Positions 11,391 to 21,320 are shown, counted from the stretch's first letter. The stretch is DNA of 64,000 nt from Phlyctochytrium arcticum (GCA_025602905.1 JAHLKI010000052.1:1-64000); one strand, 5' to 3'. Translations and numbers: made by a program. Notes: a model not told the origin generated them from the sequence alone.

Positions 11391-11590
11391 AAATGTTGAA
11401 GTTAACATCCATATCCTCTAGTACAAGTGCTCAAAAACACTAAAATGATGTGTTAACACATGTTAACCTTACATTCTTGCACAATGTAAAATGTTGAAGT
11501 TAACATCCATATCAACTAGTGGAGGTGCTCAGAAATGGCAAAATCATGTGTTAACACATCTCAACATGACATTCTTGCAACAGTATAGAA
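11391..11590 (+). repeat. Tandem repeat of about 97 bp, two copies
   Basis: Two adjacent diverged copies begin with aaatgttgaagttaacatc, at about 11,393 and 11,490. Each contains the palindromic block TGTGTTAACACA and ends with acattcttgcaca or a close variant. A third partial start (agaaatgttgg) follows at 11,586. The unit lies in a 700-base gene-free stretch between the AT-hook gene and two small reading frames. Confidence 0.65.
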
Positions 11591-11656
11591 ATGTTGGAAA
11601 TATTTCTGACTTTTTGAAGAGGGGGGATAAATTGATATTGTTGCTCATCTTGATAA

Positions 11657-11730
11657 TCCCCTGCTGGAGATCAATGATAATACCCCCTGCTGGAGATCAA
11701 TGATAATAGCCCCTGCTGGAGATCATCAAG
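11657..11730 (+). repeat. 25-bp tandem repeat, three copies
   Basis: The unit cccctgctggagatcaatga occurs three times in succession, the last diverging into gatcatcaag. Related words (ctggagatcaatgatcatac) reappear at about 12,750, linking this block to the repeats further right. Confidence 0.65.
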
Positions 11731-11827
11731 ATGTTGAATATTATCACTTTTGCCCCCTGCACCAAAAGGTACATATTTCAAAAAGACACTTTGAGCACAT
11801 TTAAAAAGCGATAACCGTTTTCTGTGT

Positions 11828-12073
11828 ATGCATATACAGAAAATGCCGCCCATTGACACAACACCTTACGAAGTACAGTTTGACACCCATGGACAACCGA
11901 TTGTTCCAAAAAATTGTATACTTTGTAAGGATTATACTGGATCAAATCAAACTTGCCAAGTTGTCATCCCGTTCATGGAAACTCGTGTGCGTTGTCTTCC
12001 TTGCTGGATGCAGTGCAAAGAGTCAAGAATTGTTCATTTCAAGTTGCAGCCTGACGCCATTGACTCCAACTGA
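11828..12073 (+). CDS. Small Cys-pair protein
   Basis: An 81-residue reading frame whose body contains NCILCKDY and, 30 residues later, RCLPCWMQC. The spacing of CxxC and CxxCxxxC is compatible with a small zinc-binding fold. The first or second Met (11,828 or 11,843) may start it. It faces a small gene on the opposite strand, with the two stop codons four bases apart. I do not recognise the family. A viral accessory gene is a guess from the neighbourhood. Confidence 0.4.
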   Translation: MHIQKMPPIDTTPYEVQFDTHGQPIVPKNCILCKDYTGSNQTCQVVIPFMETRVRCLPCWMQCKESRIVHFKLQPDAIDSN

Positions 12074-12077
12074 TTAC

Positions 12078-12299
12078 TCACCGGAAATATTGAGCAACCG
12101 ATGGCAAATTCGGCTCTTGCCTACCTTGCCACTGTTTCTCTGCAATAGTGTGAGCCATTGCAGACGCTTGTTTCGGATTTGTTACTGTTGTTTCCATTCC
12201 ACCTTTTTCTTTGTATGTCAAATTCCCTTTATCGAACTTCTCCAGAATTTCATCTACGATGTCCTTCTTGAAAAATTCCTCCTCGACTTCCGATGCCAC
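12078..12299 (-). CDS. Small charged helical protein
   Basis: A 73-residue reading frame starting MASEVEEEFFKKDIVDEIL. The acidic-basic pattern predicts an amphipathic N-terminal helix, followed by a basic, Gln-rich second half. It is convergent with the Cys-pair frame next to it. No family is recognised. Composition looks like a real protein rather than chance, but nothing else supports it. Confidence 0.4.
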   Translation of the reverse strand: MASEVEEEFFKKDIVDEILEKFDKGNLTYKEKGGMETTVTNPKQASAMAHTIAEKQWQGRQEPNLPSVAQYFR

Positions 12300-12474
12300 T
12301 AAATTATGTTGCTTGTAAAATTCATCGATTGTCCTTTAAAAAGAACGCAAACTTCTTTTTCCATGTTTTCAAACGAATGCGCTCTACATCATTGCATAGA
12401 GTTATTCATTTTTTCACCAATGGAGCGGTGCTGTGGAGCGTCTTCTCATTTCTCATCCATTTCCGACCACGCAA

Positions 12475-12548
12475 CATCGACTTCAGTAATATGCAAAAGC
12501 GGCATTGTCGTATCCTAATGTCAGAATTGCAGAATACTGAAGTCGATG
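12475..12548. repeat. Hairpin, copy 1
   Basis: A 24-base left arm (12,475-12,498) and right arm (12,525-12,548) enclose a 26-base loop (12,499-12,524). The outer 14 base pairs are perfect, starting catcgacttcagta. The loop can form a further six-pair stem, ggcatt with aatgtc. Copy 2 lies 470 bases on. Confidence 0.75.
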
Positions 12549-12944
12549 CAAAATGGAAAAAGGGGAGAATTGAGACGGTACTTGCTACAGACTGATGGAG
12601 CGCTTCAAGAGACAAAAAAATTGTGTTTGAAGATGTAGAGCGCATAAGGTGGAAATCTGCCACATTTTGGTGCAACTTTGGGAATTTCTGCGAAGTCCAT
12701 CAGAATTGGAAAATTTCGGGGGTAAAATTGATGATAATGAGAGTCTTGATAATCTGGAGATCAATGATCATACCCCTGCTGAAAAAGTTGTGAATATGTT
12801 TTTGGATACAGTTATATTCAGCAGATTTCCATTGAATTCCAAGAATGCACTCTACATGAAAAAAATGGCTTCTGAAGTTATACCGTATTGGAGAGGTGCT
12901 GTGGAGCGTCTTTTCATTTCCCCCTTCCATTTCCATCAACGCAA

Positions 12945-13018
12945 CATCGACTTCGTCATTGTGCAAAAGCGGCATTGTCGTATCCTAATGTCAGTTTTGC
13001 ACAATGACGAAGTCGATG
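12945..13018. repeat. Hairpin, copy 2 (perfect 24-bp stem)
   Basis: The left arm 12,945-12,968 and right arm 12,995-13,018 are perfectly complementary over 24 bases and enclose the same 26-base loop as copy 1, base for base. The inner half of the stem differs in sequence from copy 1 but remains paired, so the two arms have changed together. Confidence 0.8.
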
Positions 13019-13644
13019 AAATTTGGCATTCAACAGATAATTTGGTAGTTTGCTTCTACACCCAATGTAGAGGTACAATATCCAGAAAAGCCGAGAATGA
13101 ATGATGGAGAATGTATAAGGAGGAAATGTGGGAAGTTTGGTACTATATCCAAACTTCAGTGAAATTTGGGCAATTTTGGCCAAGTCCATAAAATCTAGAA
13201 AAATTTGTGAGTTTTGAAGGAGGGGGAAAAACTGATGATCCTGCAGATCTTGATACTCCTGATGATCTTGGTCTTGATAGATGGGCTGAAGATGCTACAA
13301 TTTAGGGAATTTCTGCAAAGTCCATAAAAACCTAGAAACAATTTGTGAGTTTTGAAGAAGGGGGTAAAACTGATGATCTTGATCCTCTTGATGATCTCCA
13401 GATGGGAGTAAGGTCGGGTAATCCGAACGGATTGTTTTATGTTTTTGTGATTGGAATTGGAATTCCCGTAGTGCCGAAGGCAGCGGCTTCAGTCGATGAA
13501 TTGTGGAGCGAGATGATTCGGTTTGTGAATGTTGACCCGATTGTTGGATTATGGAGAGGATTATTTTTAATCCTGTGTAAACCAGGGATTATCTTGTGGT
13601 ATGCTGTGTAACGGGAATGTCGAAAAATGGGTGTTTTTGAGAGC

Positions 13645-16305
13645 CTAAAGATGCCAAAAAGCCCTAATCATAGTAAACCATGGTTTATTCCTTATTAATG
13701 TAAAACCCCCCTGTGACAGTGCGTTGTTCATAAACCAACGGTTTATGAACAACGCACTGTCACAAGGTTTCCCGTCAATGAAGGCGCCGCCTTGGTGACT
13801 GAGGAGGAACTCAGGCGTACAGTCCTCGTTGTCGTAAATGGTGATCCGCTGTTTTCCCAACTTCCGTATCGACAGTAAGTCTCTCGAGTTTCGCATTCTC
13901 GGAAATTTCAGTGCTTTGAAGTCTTGGATTTTCCAATCCGGCTCATTTGCAAGCATTCTATCAACTCGTCGCTTGGTCCCAATATCAGGGAACAGGAACG
14001 TCATTGCGTCGGTGCGAATTTGTATCAACTCGGTCAAGGAATCCCATTCTTGTACCTTTCTCCACATATCATAGAGTCTGACATATGTGTACTGAACAAT
14101 CTTTGCGTTGATCGGGCGATTATCGGTGGTACGTTGTGTTTCAAGTCTTGCGTGAATGGTATAGCCTCCAGCACGCTCGTTATGCGTTACACGCACGATT
14201 CCACACTTTTTTTTTTCTTGGTAAAATTGCAAAGCAGACCAGTAGAGATAGCTCATCATTTCCTTGTCATGAGTGGTGCAGGTCGCAGTATCGTGAAAGT
14301 TGCGTTTGGTACCTAAGCATCCAATGGTACATACTGCAATGATCTTGTACAGCTTCTTTAGTGCTTGGTCCTTTGATGAGGAACTCTCCTGTAGTTTCGT
14401 TAAGAAGGGTTGAAAGAAATCCTTGGGTAGCGCCTTGTTTTTCGCTCGTAATCGGTGTGTGATTCTGAAGGGATATTTGTATTTTCTCGCAACTTTGACA
14501 ACCTCAATGTCGTAAAATCCGTTTCCGTGCCAGAATGGTTTGACGCGGTTGTTGTCCTCAGCGCTGGGCACGCAATAGAAGAACGACGGCTCGTCATCTG
14601 CTATTTTCTTGGTACATTCCATTTCCTCTTCTGATATGACCCACTCCTCAATCTCGTCTCCGGTTGAAAAAATGGGGAAACGTGACGGCATATGAAACAT
14701 ATTGCTTGGGTAATTGTTGTTGATATCAATCGTTGTCATCAACAATGGATCAAGTTCCCCTGCGTGTTGCTTTCCAGTTGGAAGCAAAAGTCGATCGGTA
14801 GGATTATGGCCGTCCGCCCAGACTCCCATCAAAACACAGCCAGGTTCGGAACACTCGCAAATTTTTGTGGGGCAATGTTGACTTGACTGCGAAGGAAATG
14901 ACCGCCCCCAATGATCGAACGTAAATGATCAGTATATTGACTCTCTTCGATAGTGCCCAGAACTTTCTTCATAAACTTCATACCGAGGGAAGTAAGGCTC
15001 TGGCCGGTATAAGGAATGTCCAATAAGTTTGCAGCTTGGGACGCTTCCGCAACTTGTTCGCAAAATTTGACAATGATGAACTCGTTTCTGATTGTCCGAA
15101 TTCCGTCTCCGCTTAAGTCAACCATTGGATGCACTCCAGTCTCATCCAACATGATTCTGTAGTACCCCTCTAAGTTATCGTCTTCGGTACTAATGACGAT
15201 CCCTTTGCTTTTGCCGCGGATCAAATTCCGAAATTCTTCTTCCTCAGTATCGATCCCAATTATTTCGCCTTCCGCCTTTTGTCTGCCTGAGCCAAATTTG
15301 CCGTCGGGTTGGTTGGTAAGCGACGCTCTGACGGATCTATCAAGGATTGGAAAGACGTGTTCATCCTTGATCCAAAACATAAGTGTCTCTGTGATTTTCT
15401 CAATGCTTCGTTTCTTCTCAGGGTCTTCCACCTCATCCTTGACACGGTATTCGATGACCTTGCGGTTCCACCCGTCGTATGCATAGAGATTGAATTTGAA
15501 AGCCTTGCAAAAGTCGAGTACCATTTCAGCCGAAACGCCTTCACTTGGGGAATCCATTTTGAACCAATTCGCCATAGTGAGAATATTTCTTGGGTAGCCC
15601 CGTTTCCAGCCTCTGAATTGCCCCGCTTTGTTCTTGATTTTGTTGGCCAAAGCGCTGCCAAAGTCGACGAGGTACTGTAGTACACAGACATTCTGCAAGG
15701 TGATGGTTTCGCACAAGGAATAATGAACAGTTTCTTCTTTTGACTTGCGCATACGGACCGTCCTTGCGTGGTCAAGTTGTTCGGGTGAGATTTCGATAAT
15801 ATGGAGATCATGGTGGCCAACAACTTCGTGAAGCTTGCCCTCGGAGTCTGCTAACAGGTTCTGTTCGCCTGCATCCACCTTGCGAGCCCATTCCTCCATT
15901 TCGGCGGTGACATAAGCTTGAGCCTCGTCACGTGAAGCAAACAGTTTCCTGTATGGTCCTATAAGACCGGTTCTTCCAGTTCGATACTCTTCAGGTGCGT
16001 TCTTGGGGCCAAAGAGGTACTCGATCTTGAAACTGATTTGGAAGAGTCTCGGCACAGACAGTGGCGGATAAGTCGTCGGTTGGTTGTTACGAGAATCGAT
16101 ACGAACGTCGTGCAGCACCATGTTTTTCGTGATGGCGTGCGGCATATTTTCGTAAGACTTTTCTGATAGTGACAAGGTTCGTATGGCGTAACTTTTTACT
16201 GAACTGCTGTCTGACTGTCTTCACGCCGTTGCCTGTTTCGTAGGACCATACTGCGTCGAACACCGTAGTCGTTTTGGCCAACTTTTGAGTCTTCTTCTTG
16301 GTCAT
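13645..16305 (-). pseudogene. Family-B (protein-primed type) DNA polymerase of element B, broken
   Basis: Three successive minus-strand frames make one long protein of about 850 residues. The first (16,305) gives about 40 N-terminal residues. The second (16,175-14,829) contains a possible exonuclease block with GIDTEEEE. The third (14,832-13,645) holds polymerase motif A as DINNNYPSNMF and motif C as IRTDAMTF. These match the D..SLYP and DTDS-type motifs of family B in a diverged form. The frames meet at an overlapping stop-start (tgatgg) near 14,829 and by a shift near 16,185. Protein-primed polymerases of this size are the hallmark replication enzyme of Polintons and adintoviruses, which fits the capsid genes nearby. 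The C-terminus runs into a perfect palindrome and looks rearranged. Exonuclease assignment is weaker than the polymerase motifs. Confidence 0.6.
13712..13764. repeat. Perfect 25-bp palindrome with 3-base loop
   Basis: Arms 13,712-13,736 and 13,740-13,764 are exact reverse complements with loop aac. It falls inside the last codons of the polymerase frame, so the C-terminal residues are read from a fold-back. A second short palindrome, aaaccatggttt, sits at about 13,676. This looks like a fold-back rearrangement or an element end. Confidence 0.85.
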
Positions 16306-16373
16306 CTTGTTGTGTGCTCTTTTTTTGAAGATGTAGGACAGAAAAAATTTCTGTGTCGGGGTTCGGTCTTGTT

Positions 16374-16499
16374 GCCTCTATTTATATGAAGTGAGTAGAT
16401 GCAGTTCTTTATTGATAACCTGCTGCGCACGGGAAACCTATAAAAGAGCCCTGCCTGTGTCTTCCCCTGGGGTTCTTCACCGAAGACCTCAGTCTCGAC
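16374..16499 (-). promoter_or_regulatory. Inverted promoter segment, left copy
   Basis: About 125 bases here are repeated in inverted orientation at 17,308-17,405. Read on the minus strand it carries a TATA box, catataaatagaggc, about 80 bases upstream of the polymerase N-terminal ATG at 16,305. It also contains the short hairpin ggtcttc/gaagacc. A plus-strand tataaaagagccc at about 16,440 may serve the zinc-finger frame to the right. Confidence 0.6.
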
Positions 16500-16733
16500 C
16501 TTGCCCAGGACGAAAGGAAGATGAAGTATAGCCTGTCACACTTGTACAAATGTCTGCGATCAAAAGAAGATGCAGGAAGCACCAACAGTGGACCTTGGAT
16601 TTTTGCAGAGTTACCTTTCGAGATCCTCCTTCAGATCATTTCCCACTGTGACATTCGTACGAAGACGGAGATCGGAGAAAGGAGTTAGAGATTCTCTGAA
16701 ATCGTCAAACGCGGCACGTCTGAGCAAGAAACA

Positions 16734-17207
16734 TTGGCAGTGTCTTTGCTTCGCGAACGACACGACTTCAGAAGGAGTGTGATCAACGAGTACATATACG
16801 GGGTTGACAAAATTATGGCTGATATGCTTTCAAAGATTGCCAATAAGATTCGTGCTCAACAAGAACAGTACACCCGCGAAACTGGCCGGTATCTCGATAC
16901 TTTGACACTGACAAGCAAAGAAGATTGCCGCCATCCCGACCCCGATCGTAAAAAGCGAAATTGCTATTGTGGCAATTGCGGGATGTTTCGTTTATTCCAC
17001 TTGGAAGATTACGACCAGCACAACACGGCGGACACCCGTTGCAAATGTCAGCGATGCGATATTCGAAGAAATTTGGGAATGCACGATAATCATATCGAAT
17101 ATGTTGTACGCGATCTTGCCCTCATTGTACACGAGCAGTATGTTTTCAGAACTTGCCGACCAACTTGCCAACTCGGGATCGAGGCTAGAACGTTTTTGCA
17201 ATTGTAA
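16734..17207 (+). CDS. Cys-rich putative zinc-finger protein of element B
   Basis: A 157-residue frame lying between the two inverted promoter segments. An N-terminal helical half is followed by a Cys-rich block of about 45 residues, with CYCGNCGMF then RCKCQRCDIRR. The pattern of CxCxxC pairs suggests one or two zinc ribbons. I do not recognise the family. The first Met (16,734) may not be the start, because open sequence continues upstream in this frame. A DNA- or RNA-binding role in viral transcription or replication is plausible but unproven. Confidence 0.5.
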   Translation: MAVSLLRERHDFRRSVINEYIYGVDKIMADMLSKIANKIRAQQEQYTRETGRYLDTLTLTSKEDCRHPDPDRKKRNCYCGNCGMFRLFHLEDYDQHNTADTRCKCQRCDIRRNLGMHDNHIEYVVRDLALIVHEQYVFRTCRPTCQLGIEARTFLQL

Positions 17208-17307
17208 TACATAGTCTTTGTAACCTTTTTAACGAATAAACAAAAGAACTCTATAAAAGCAGCCCCTCTGATAGGTCATTGAGGAGTGAGGCAAGATTGA
17301 CTGCTGT

Positions 17308-17405
17308 TTCGAAACTGAGGTCTTCGGTGAAGACCCCGGGGGGAAGACATAGGCAGCCCGTGCGCAGCAGGTTATTGATAAGGATCACTTCATATAAATA
17401 GAGGC
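17308..17405 (+). promoter_or_regulatory. Inverted promoter segment, right copy
   Basis: The reverse complement of the segment at 16,374-16,499. It places catataaatagaggc at 17,391-17,405, about 50 bases upstream of the ATG at 17,452. Together the two copies point outward, driving the polymerase to the left and the acidic gene to the right, with the Cys-rich frame between them. Confidence 0.65.
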
Positions 17406-17451
17406 TGACCCTCTCCCCCCGGACTCCTCGAGAAGTCCTTTTCTCAACACA

Positions 17452-18963
17452 ATGGAGGCTACTATCACCAACAACACCGACAACACCACCACCACCACCA
17501 CCACTGGCAGCAAGGTCTTTTGCAAGGTCTGTACCAAAAACGGGATCGCGCCCACCCAGGCATTGTTCCATCAAAGAAACAATTCAAAAAGATGTCCATA
17601 TCGGAAGATAGGTTGGTACAGATTTTCGTTTTCGAAAGCTTCAGGCTTGGTCTAATATATGGCACTTGTAGGACCAGCACGTCTTCAAGATCCTGCATCC
17701 ACGACAGACGCGATGGATGTTGACTCCGACCCAGAGTCAACGTGGGTTGACGACGCGTGCGAAGCGGAGGACGAGGACGAGGACGAGACCCAACGAATGG
17801 ACGAGGACGGGGACGATCTCCTTTTGCATTATTTGAAACAAAAGGCCAAACCTTGTAGTGCAACGGCGGACGAGACTCAACCGGTGGACGACTTTCCCAT
17901 CCTGCTAGACCAAGCTATGGAAATGCAATCCCCAAAGCTGGAAGACCTCAATGAATTGACTGCCGCAATGCTGAAGTCTCGTGAAAAACATCATATATTG
18001 CGGGTGTTGCTTCTCTCATTGATCACAAACAAAATCAACAGTTTCCAAGACCACATTCGGGAGTGGTTCCAACCGCCGCCGCCGTACGAAGCTGCCCAAG
18101 AAGCCGAGGTTGAACGCCAACACGAATCCGAAGCCGAGGATGAACAAGAAGACTCCGAAGCCGAGGATGAATACCAAGAACACTCCGAAGCCGAAGCCGA
18201 AATTGAACAGCAAGAACACTCCGAAGCCGAGGTTGAACAGCAAGACGAATCCGAAGACTCCGAAGCCGAGGTTGAACAGCAAGAAGCGGAGCAAGCTCCG
18301 AAGGCAAAAATCACCCAAAGCAAGTCAACCCCAGAAGCTGAGGTGGCCGAACAAGAGTCTGAAGTGGAGTCAGACTACACCCTACCGCCGAAGAAGAGGG
18401 TTAGACGAACCAACACGAAGCGAACACCCCATCAAACATTACTGGACAGAATGGGGTACAACAGCGAACTTGATCTTTACCTTCCGTGGCAATGTGGCTG
18501 GACTGAGGGGGGGTCTCCGCACCGTCGAACCGATAATGCTGATATAGACTTGATGCTGCGCTACGTTGCCCCAGCAGTCGTAGGTCCGAATGTCGGCTTT
18601 CAAGAACATGTTCGGTACATCCTACGTGGTCGTCATATCGAACAGCGCACAAAAGAGCAAAGCCTTACAGAAAACAAGCGCGACAGAGAGTATCTTTCCC
18701 AGCAAAAATTCACCAGCTCCCCCGAAAAAGCCCTCAAAAATTTCAATACGAAGTGTATGAACGCCTGGAAATGCGTCAGGTTGATGGGTAGGGGAATATT
18801 AGTGTCTAATGACCATATCACCAAGGCCGGCGGAAATATTTACAACAAAATGACTCAAGTCCAACTCAGAAAAGTGGCAGCTTTACTGAAGGAAAAGGAG
18901 CTACCCACTTCAAGATATGACACAGAGGTGGAAGATTTTGTGAAGGAACATTTTATGGATTAG
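17452..18963 (+). CDS. Acidic repeat protein of element B with one 60-base intron
   Basis: The start at 17,452 follows a TATA box by about 50 bases. A GT-AG intron at 17,612-17,671 is exactly 60 bases, contains an in-frame stop, and joins two frames in phase. The product is about 483 residues. Residues 20-60 hold a Cys motif (FCKVCTK, then RCPYRK). The middle is strongly acidic with about eight imperfect SEAE(V/D)EQQ repeats. The last 200 residues are basic and globular, beginning after KKRVRRTNTKR, a good nuclear localisation signal. No known domain is recognised. It precedes the ATPase tail to tail, so it belongs to the viral element. A terminal-protein, transcription or scaffold role would all be guesses. 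Confidence 0.6.
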
Positions 18964-18978
18964 TTCTCTATTATAATA

Positions 18979-19671
18979 CTATGTAACATAGTCGTCTTCA
19001 AACTTTTTGTGAAATCGCTTTTTGTCAATATAAACAAACGAGTATCTCTCTTTGGTGTTGTTAATGAAGAACTCGGTCAATGCTTTCTTTCTGAAGGTCA
19101 CAGTAGCAAGCTTACTTGCAAGGATTTCAAATGTCTCAGGGTCCCAGTTGAAGATACACCATTGAGTGCTATTAGTGAACTGAATCCCATCCAACTGTCG
19201 ACGGTCTTGAAAAACGCACAGCAGATTCAGTGAGTAATGACGACCAGTCGTGTAGATTTTGTTTAGAGTCTTACGGAGCTCTTTACCTTTGGCTATATTG
19301 CCACAGTCGTCAAGCACCAGTAAAAGATTCTTCTTAGGATCTTGTTCGGCTCTCATCATTTGAATGTCCAAAATGTTCTGAAGCGACTCATTATCAATGT
19401 TGTCTCCGAAACTTATATTCTCGTACTTAACTAGTGACCTGGGTGCTTCATCAAAGAACACAGTGGGACTTACCCATATAATGTGATCCATTACTTTATG
19501 GTACACACTGTGTATAAGTCCCGCGATGAGAGACGTCTTGCCCGACTCCCGTGCGGCTAACCAGGACCAGCAAAATTCTTGCTTACGTGTCCCAGAGGGT
19601 AACGGAGAAGGAACTCTCCGATCTTGCTTGAGTTTCTTAGCCTTTACAATGTAAGGTTCAATGAGCACCAT
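18979..19671 (-). CDS. Genome-packaging ATPase (FtsK/HerA type) of element B
   Basis: An intact 230-residue ATPase. Walker A is ARESGKTSLI at about 41-50, and Walker B is NLLLVLDDCGN at about 114-124. A TGRHYSLNLLCVFQD segment follows, matching the conserved sensor region of A32-like packaging ATPases. Length is typical of the single-domain ATPases of Polintons, virophages and related viruses. These pump the genome into preformed capsids at a vertex. The gene is on the minus strand, convergent with the acidic gene (stops 15 bases apart) and divergent from the penton-like gene (start codons 59 bases apart). No lesion is visible. Confidence 0.85.
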   Translation of the reverse strand: MVLIEPYIVKAKKLKQDRRVPSPLPSGTRKQEFCWSWLAARESGKTSLIAGLIHSVYHKVMDHIIWVSPTVFFDEAPRSLVKYENISFGDNIDNESLQNILDIQMMRAEQDPKKNLLLVLDDCGNIAKGKELRKTLNKIYTTGRHYSLNLLCVFQDRRQLDGIQFTNSTQWCIFNWDPETFEILASKLATVTFRKKALTEFFINNTKERYSFVYIDKKRFHKKFEDDYVT

Positions 19672-19729
19672 TTCCTTTATTTTTCTTTCTTAACCATATA
19701 GATATCAATACAAATTTTTACTGGCACAA

Positions 19730-20456
19730 ATGGTGTATCACGAATTGTATGCTAGCTCTGACTGTGGGAATCTAATCGGGAGGCTAAGTGAACCGGAATG
19801 GTTTGTCGGACAATAGTTGATCGCTTGAAAATTTTACGTATGAGTATCCCTATGTCCTTCCATAGCGTCAACTCAAGTAACAACACGATATTATTTTCCG
19901 ACAAGGAAGACGACTCTGCTACCAAGAAGGCCATTTTACCTCCAAGCGACTATAGTATCACCAATATAGAGGAAGAGTTGGGGGCAGCTCAGGCAACCAA
20001 AATTATTCTGTCTCATACGATATTGACAGAAAGCAGATAACTGTTACTGCAGCTCAGCCGTTTCGTATTCTCAGTATCGCGGATGGTTCTTCAGCCTCCT
20101 GGCTCGGTATTGGGAGATATTCGATGCCTGGTTTGGCAACGAGTGTCACCTTTCCCAATCTTGCGGATTTTTCCATAGGGACGAGTATTTTACTGGTCAG
20201 TCGTGCTTTGCCCGCTAAAAATACAACCTGGTTGGGGAATCCTTCAGTCAAAGTCATTGGTCATATCGACTGCCCCGCTCCTGGTAGTGTACTTGAATGG
20301 GAGAACAACGGCAGTTGGCTTCAAGGGAGTGGCGATATGATATCCACCTTAGATATATCCCTTATGGATAGCAAGACATTATTTCCCATTCAATTGACGC
20401 AACCTTTCACAATTGCGCTGGGGATATTGACAGACGTCGACGACCCTGAACCTTAG
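19730..20456 (+). pseudogene. Penton-like protein of element B, two frameshifts
   Basis: Homologue of the intact protein at 2265-2984. The ATG at 19,730 opens 28 codons ending in a stop. The protein resumes in a second frame (about 19,810-20,010) and shifts again near 20,010 into a third frame that runs to 20,456. The second shift is exact in alignment: YDIDRKQITVTA in the new frame matches the YNQITRKITITA stretch of element A. Residues near the end (LQG, ISLMDSKTLFPIQLTQPF) align with the A copy tail. Two independent indels make an error less likely than decay, while the neighbouring capsid gene is intact. Confidence 0.7.
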
Positions 20457-20758
20457 TCTTGTACATTCTCAGGATTTATTGTATTGCGCCACGACGAGTC
20501 AATTTTGATTACTTTTGTAGCAAGGTAAGCGATGAGAGTATCATAACCGTGATCGTGATGCAAACAAGTTACTGATAGTTTTTGGCGATCGCTCCGTTGG
20601 TCATATTCCGTTAAGCTTTTCATACCTGAAAGGGTAGCAGCGATATCCTTACATTCAGCCTTGACCAAGTGCCATTGAACTAGATGATTTCCAGCACGGA
20701 CTGAGGTTAACTCATAAACTGCTGTATGATAAGCAAACTGGCAGACAATATACTCCAT
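20453..20758 (-). CDS. Small unrecognised protein of element B
   Basis: An intact 101-residue frame on the opposite strand to the capsid genes, overlapping the penton-like stop by four bases. It begins MEYIVCQFAYHTAVYEL and has an even mixed alpha/beta composition, with no motif I recognise. Element A has no counterpart between its penton and coiled-coil genes, so this is an insertion in the conserved order. It shares an AT-rich divergent promoter gap with the coiled-coil gene to the right. Confidence 0.5.
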   Translation of the reverse strand: MEYIVCQFAYHTAVYELTSVRAGNHLVQWHLVKAECKDIAATLSGMKSLTEYDQRSDRQKLSVTCLHHDHGYDTLIAYLATKVIKIDSSWRNTINPENVQD

Positions 20759-20816
20759 ATTCTTTATCTATGCTTGTATATAGATACAATTTTTTTTTCT
20801 TCAGAATACGTTAGAA

Positions 20817-21266
20817 ATGTCGGACTCTGAAGAATCAAAGCAAGTCGCTCAAGTAAGTCCTTCTGAATTTTCGGCGCCCGTCAGTAAGCTTTCGGACAGA
20901 AAGCTCGAAGCGTTGGCAAAAGCCAGGGCAAAAAAACAAGAAGTTGTCAAACGCGCGCGGATTGAGAAGCGTGAAGATATGTTAAAAAACATTTCAGACG
21001 ATTATAGGCACGAGGTCGATCATCTTGTCAACGAACGAATGGCTATGGAAAGACAAAAGCTCGACACTGAGTTTGCGCAATGGAAGTTGGCGTTTTATGA
21101 AAAGCAAGGACTTGACCCTCAACCGCCAAAGAAAATGGCAAACAAGGTAGCAAGAAAACCACGAACGAGCAAACAACGGAATTCGCAAGGGCAGAGTCAA
21201 TCTTCTCAGTCCTCTCAATTGCCCGATTTACCTCTCAGGCGTTTTCCAACCAGAGTCGGATTCTGA
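20817..21266 (+). CDS. Coiled-coil charged protein of element B
   Basis: A 149-residue protein opening MSDSEESKQVAQVSPSEF. Residues 28-100 are a charged helical stretch rich in Lys, Arg and Glu. The C-terminal third is basic and Ser/Gln-rich, ending PLRRFPTRVGF. It matches the element A protein at 1758-2225 in length, charge layout and position, directly upstream of the capsid gene (54-base gap). Sequence identity is low, so equivalence rests on context. A scaffold or internal virion protein is the likeliest role. Confidence 0.6.
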   Translation: MSDSEESKQVAQVSPSEFSAPVSKLSDRKLEALAKARAKKQEVVKRARIEKREDMLKNISDDYRHEVDHLVNERMAMERQKLDTEFAQWKLAFYEKQGLDPQPPKKMANKVARKPRTSKQRNSQGQSQSSQSSQLPDLPLRRFPTRVGF

Positions 21267-21320
21267 AAAGCTGCGTTTTTTGTTCTGCATACTGTATACA
21301 TAAAGACGTAAAATTCCAAT

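Larger units (their letters stand above)
12355..13400 (+). repeat. Array of diverged 400-500 bp units
   Basis: Two units share gctgtggagcgtctt, then a hairpin, then agtccat and gatgat blocks. A third partial unit starts at about 13,290 with agggaatttctgcaaagtcc and tttgtgagttttgaag. The words occur in the same order in each unit, so these are tandem duplications of one element rather than chance. No coding frame persists through them. Confidence 0.6.
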
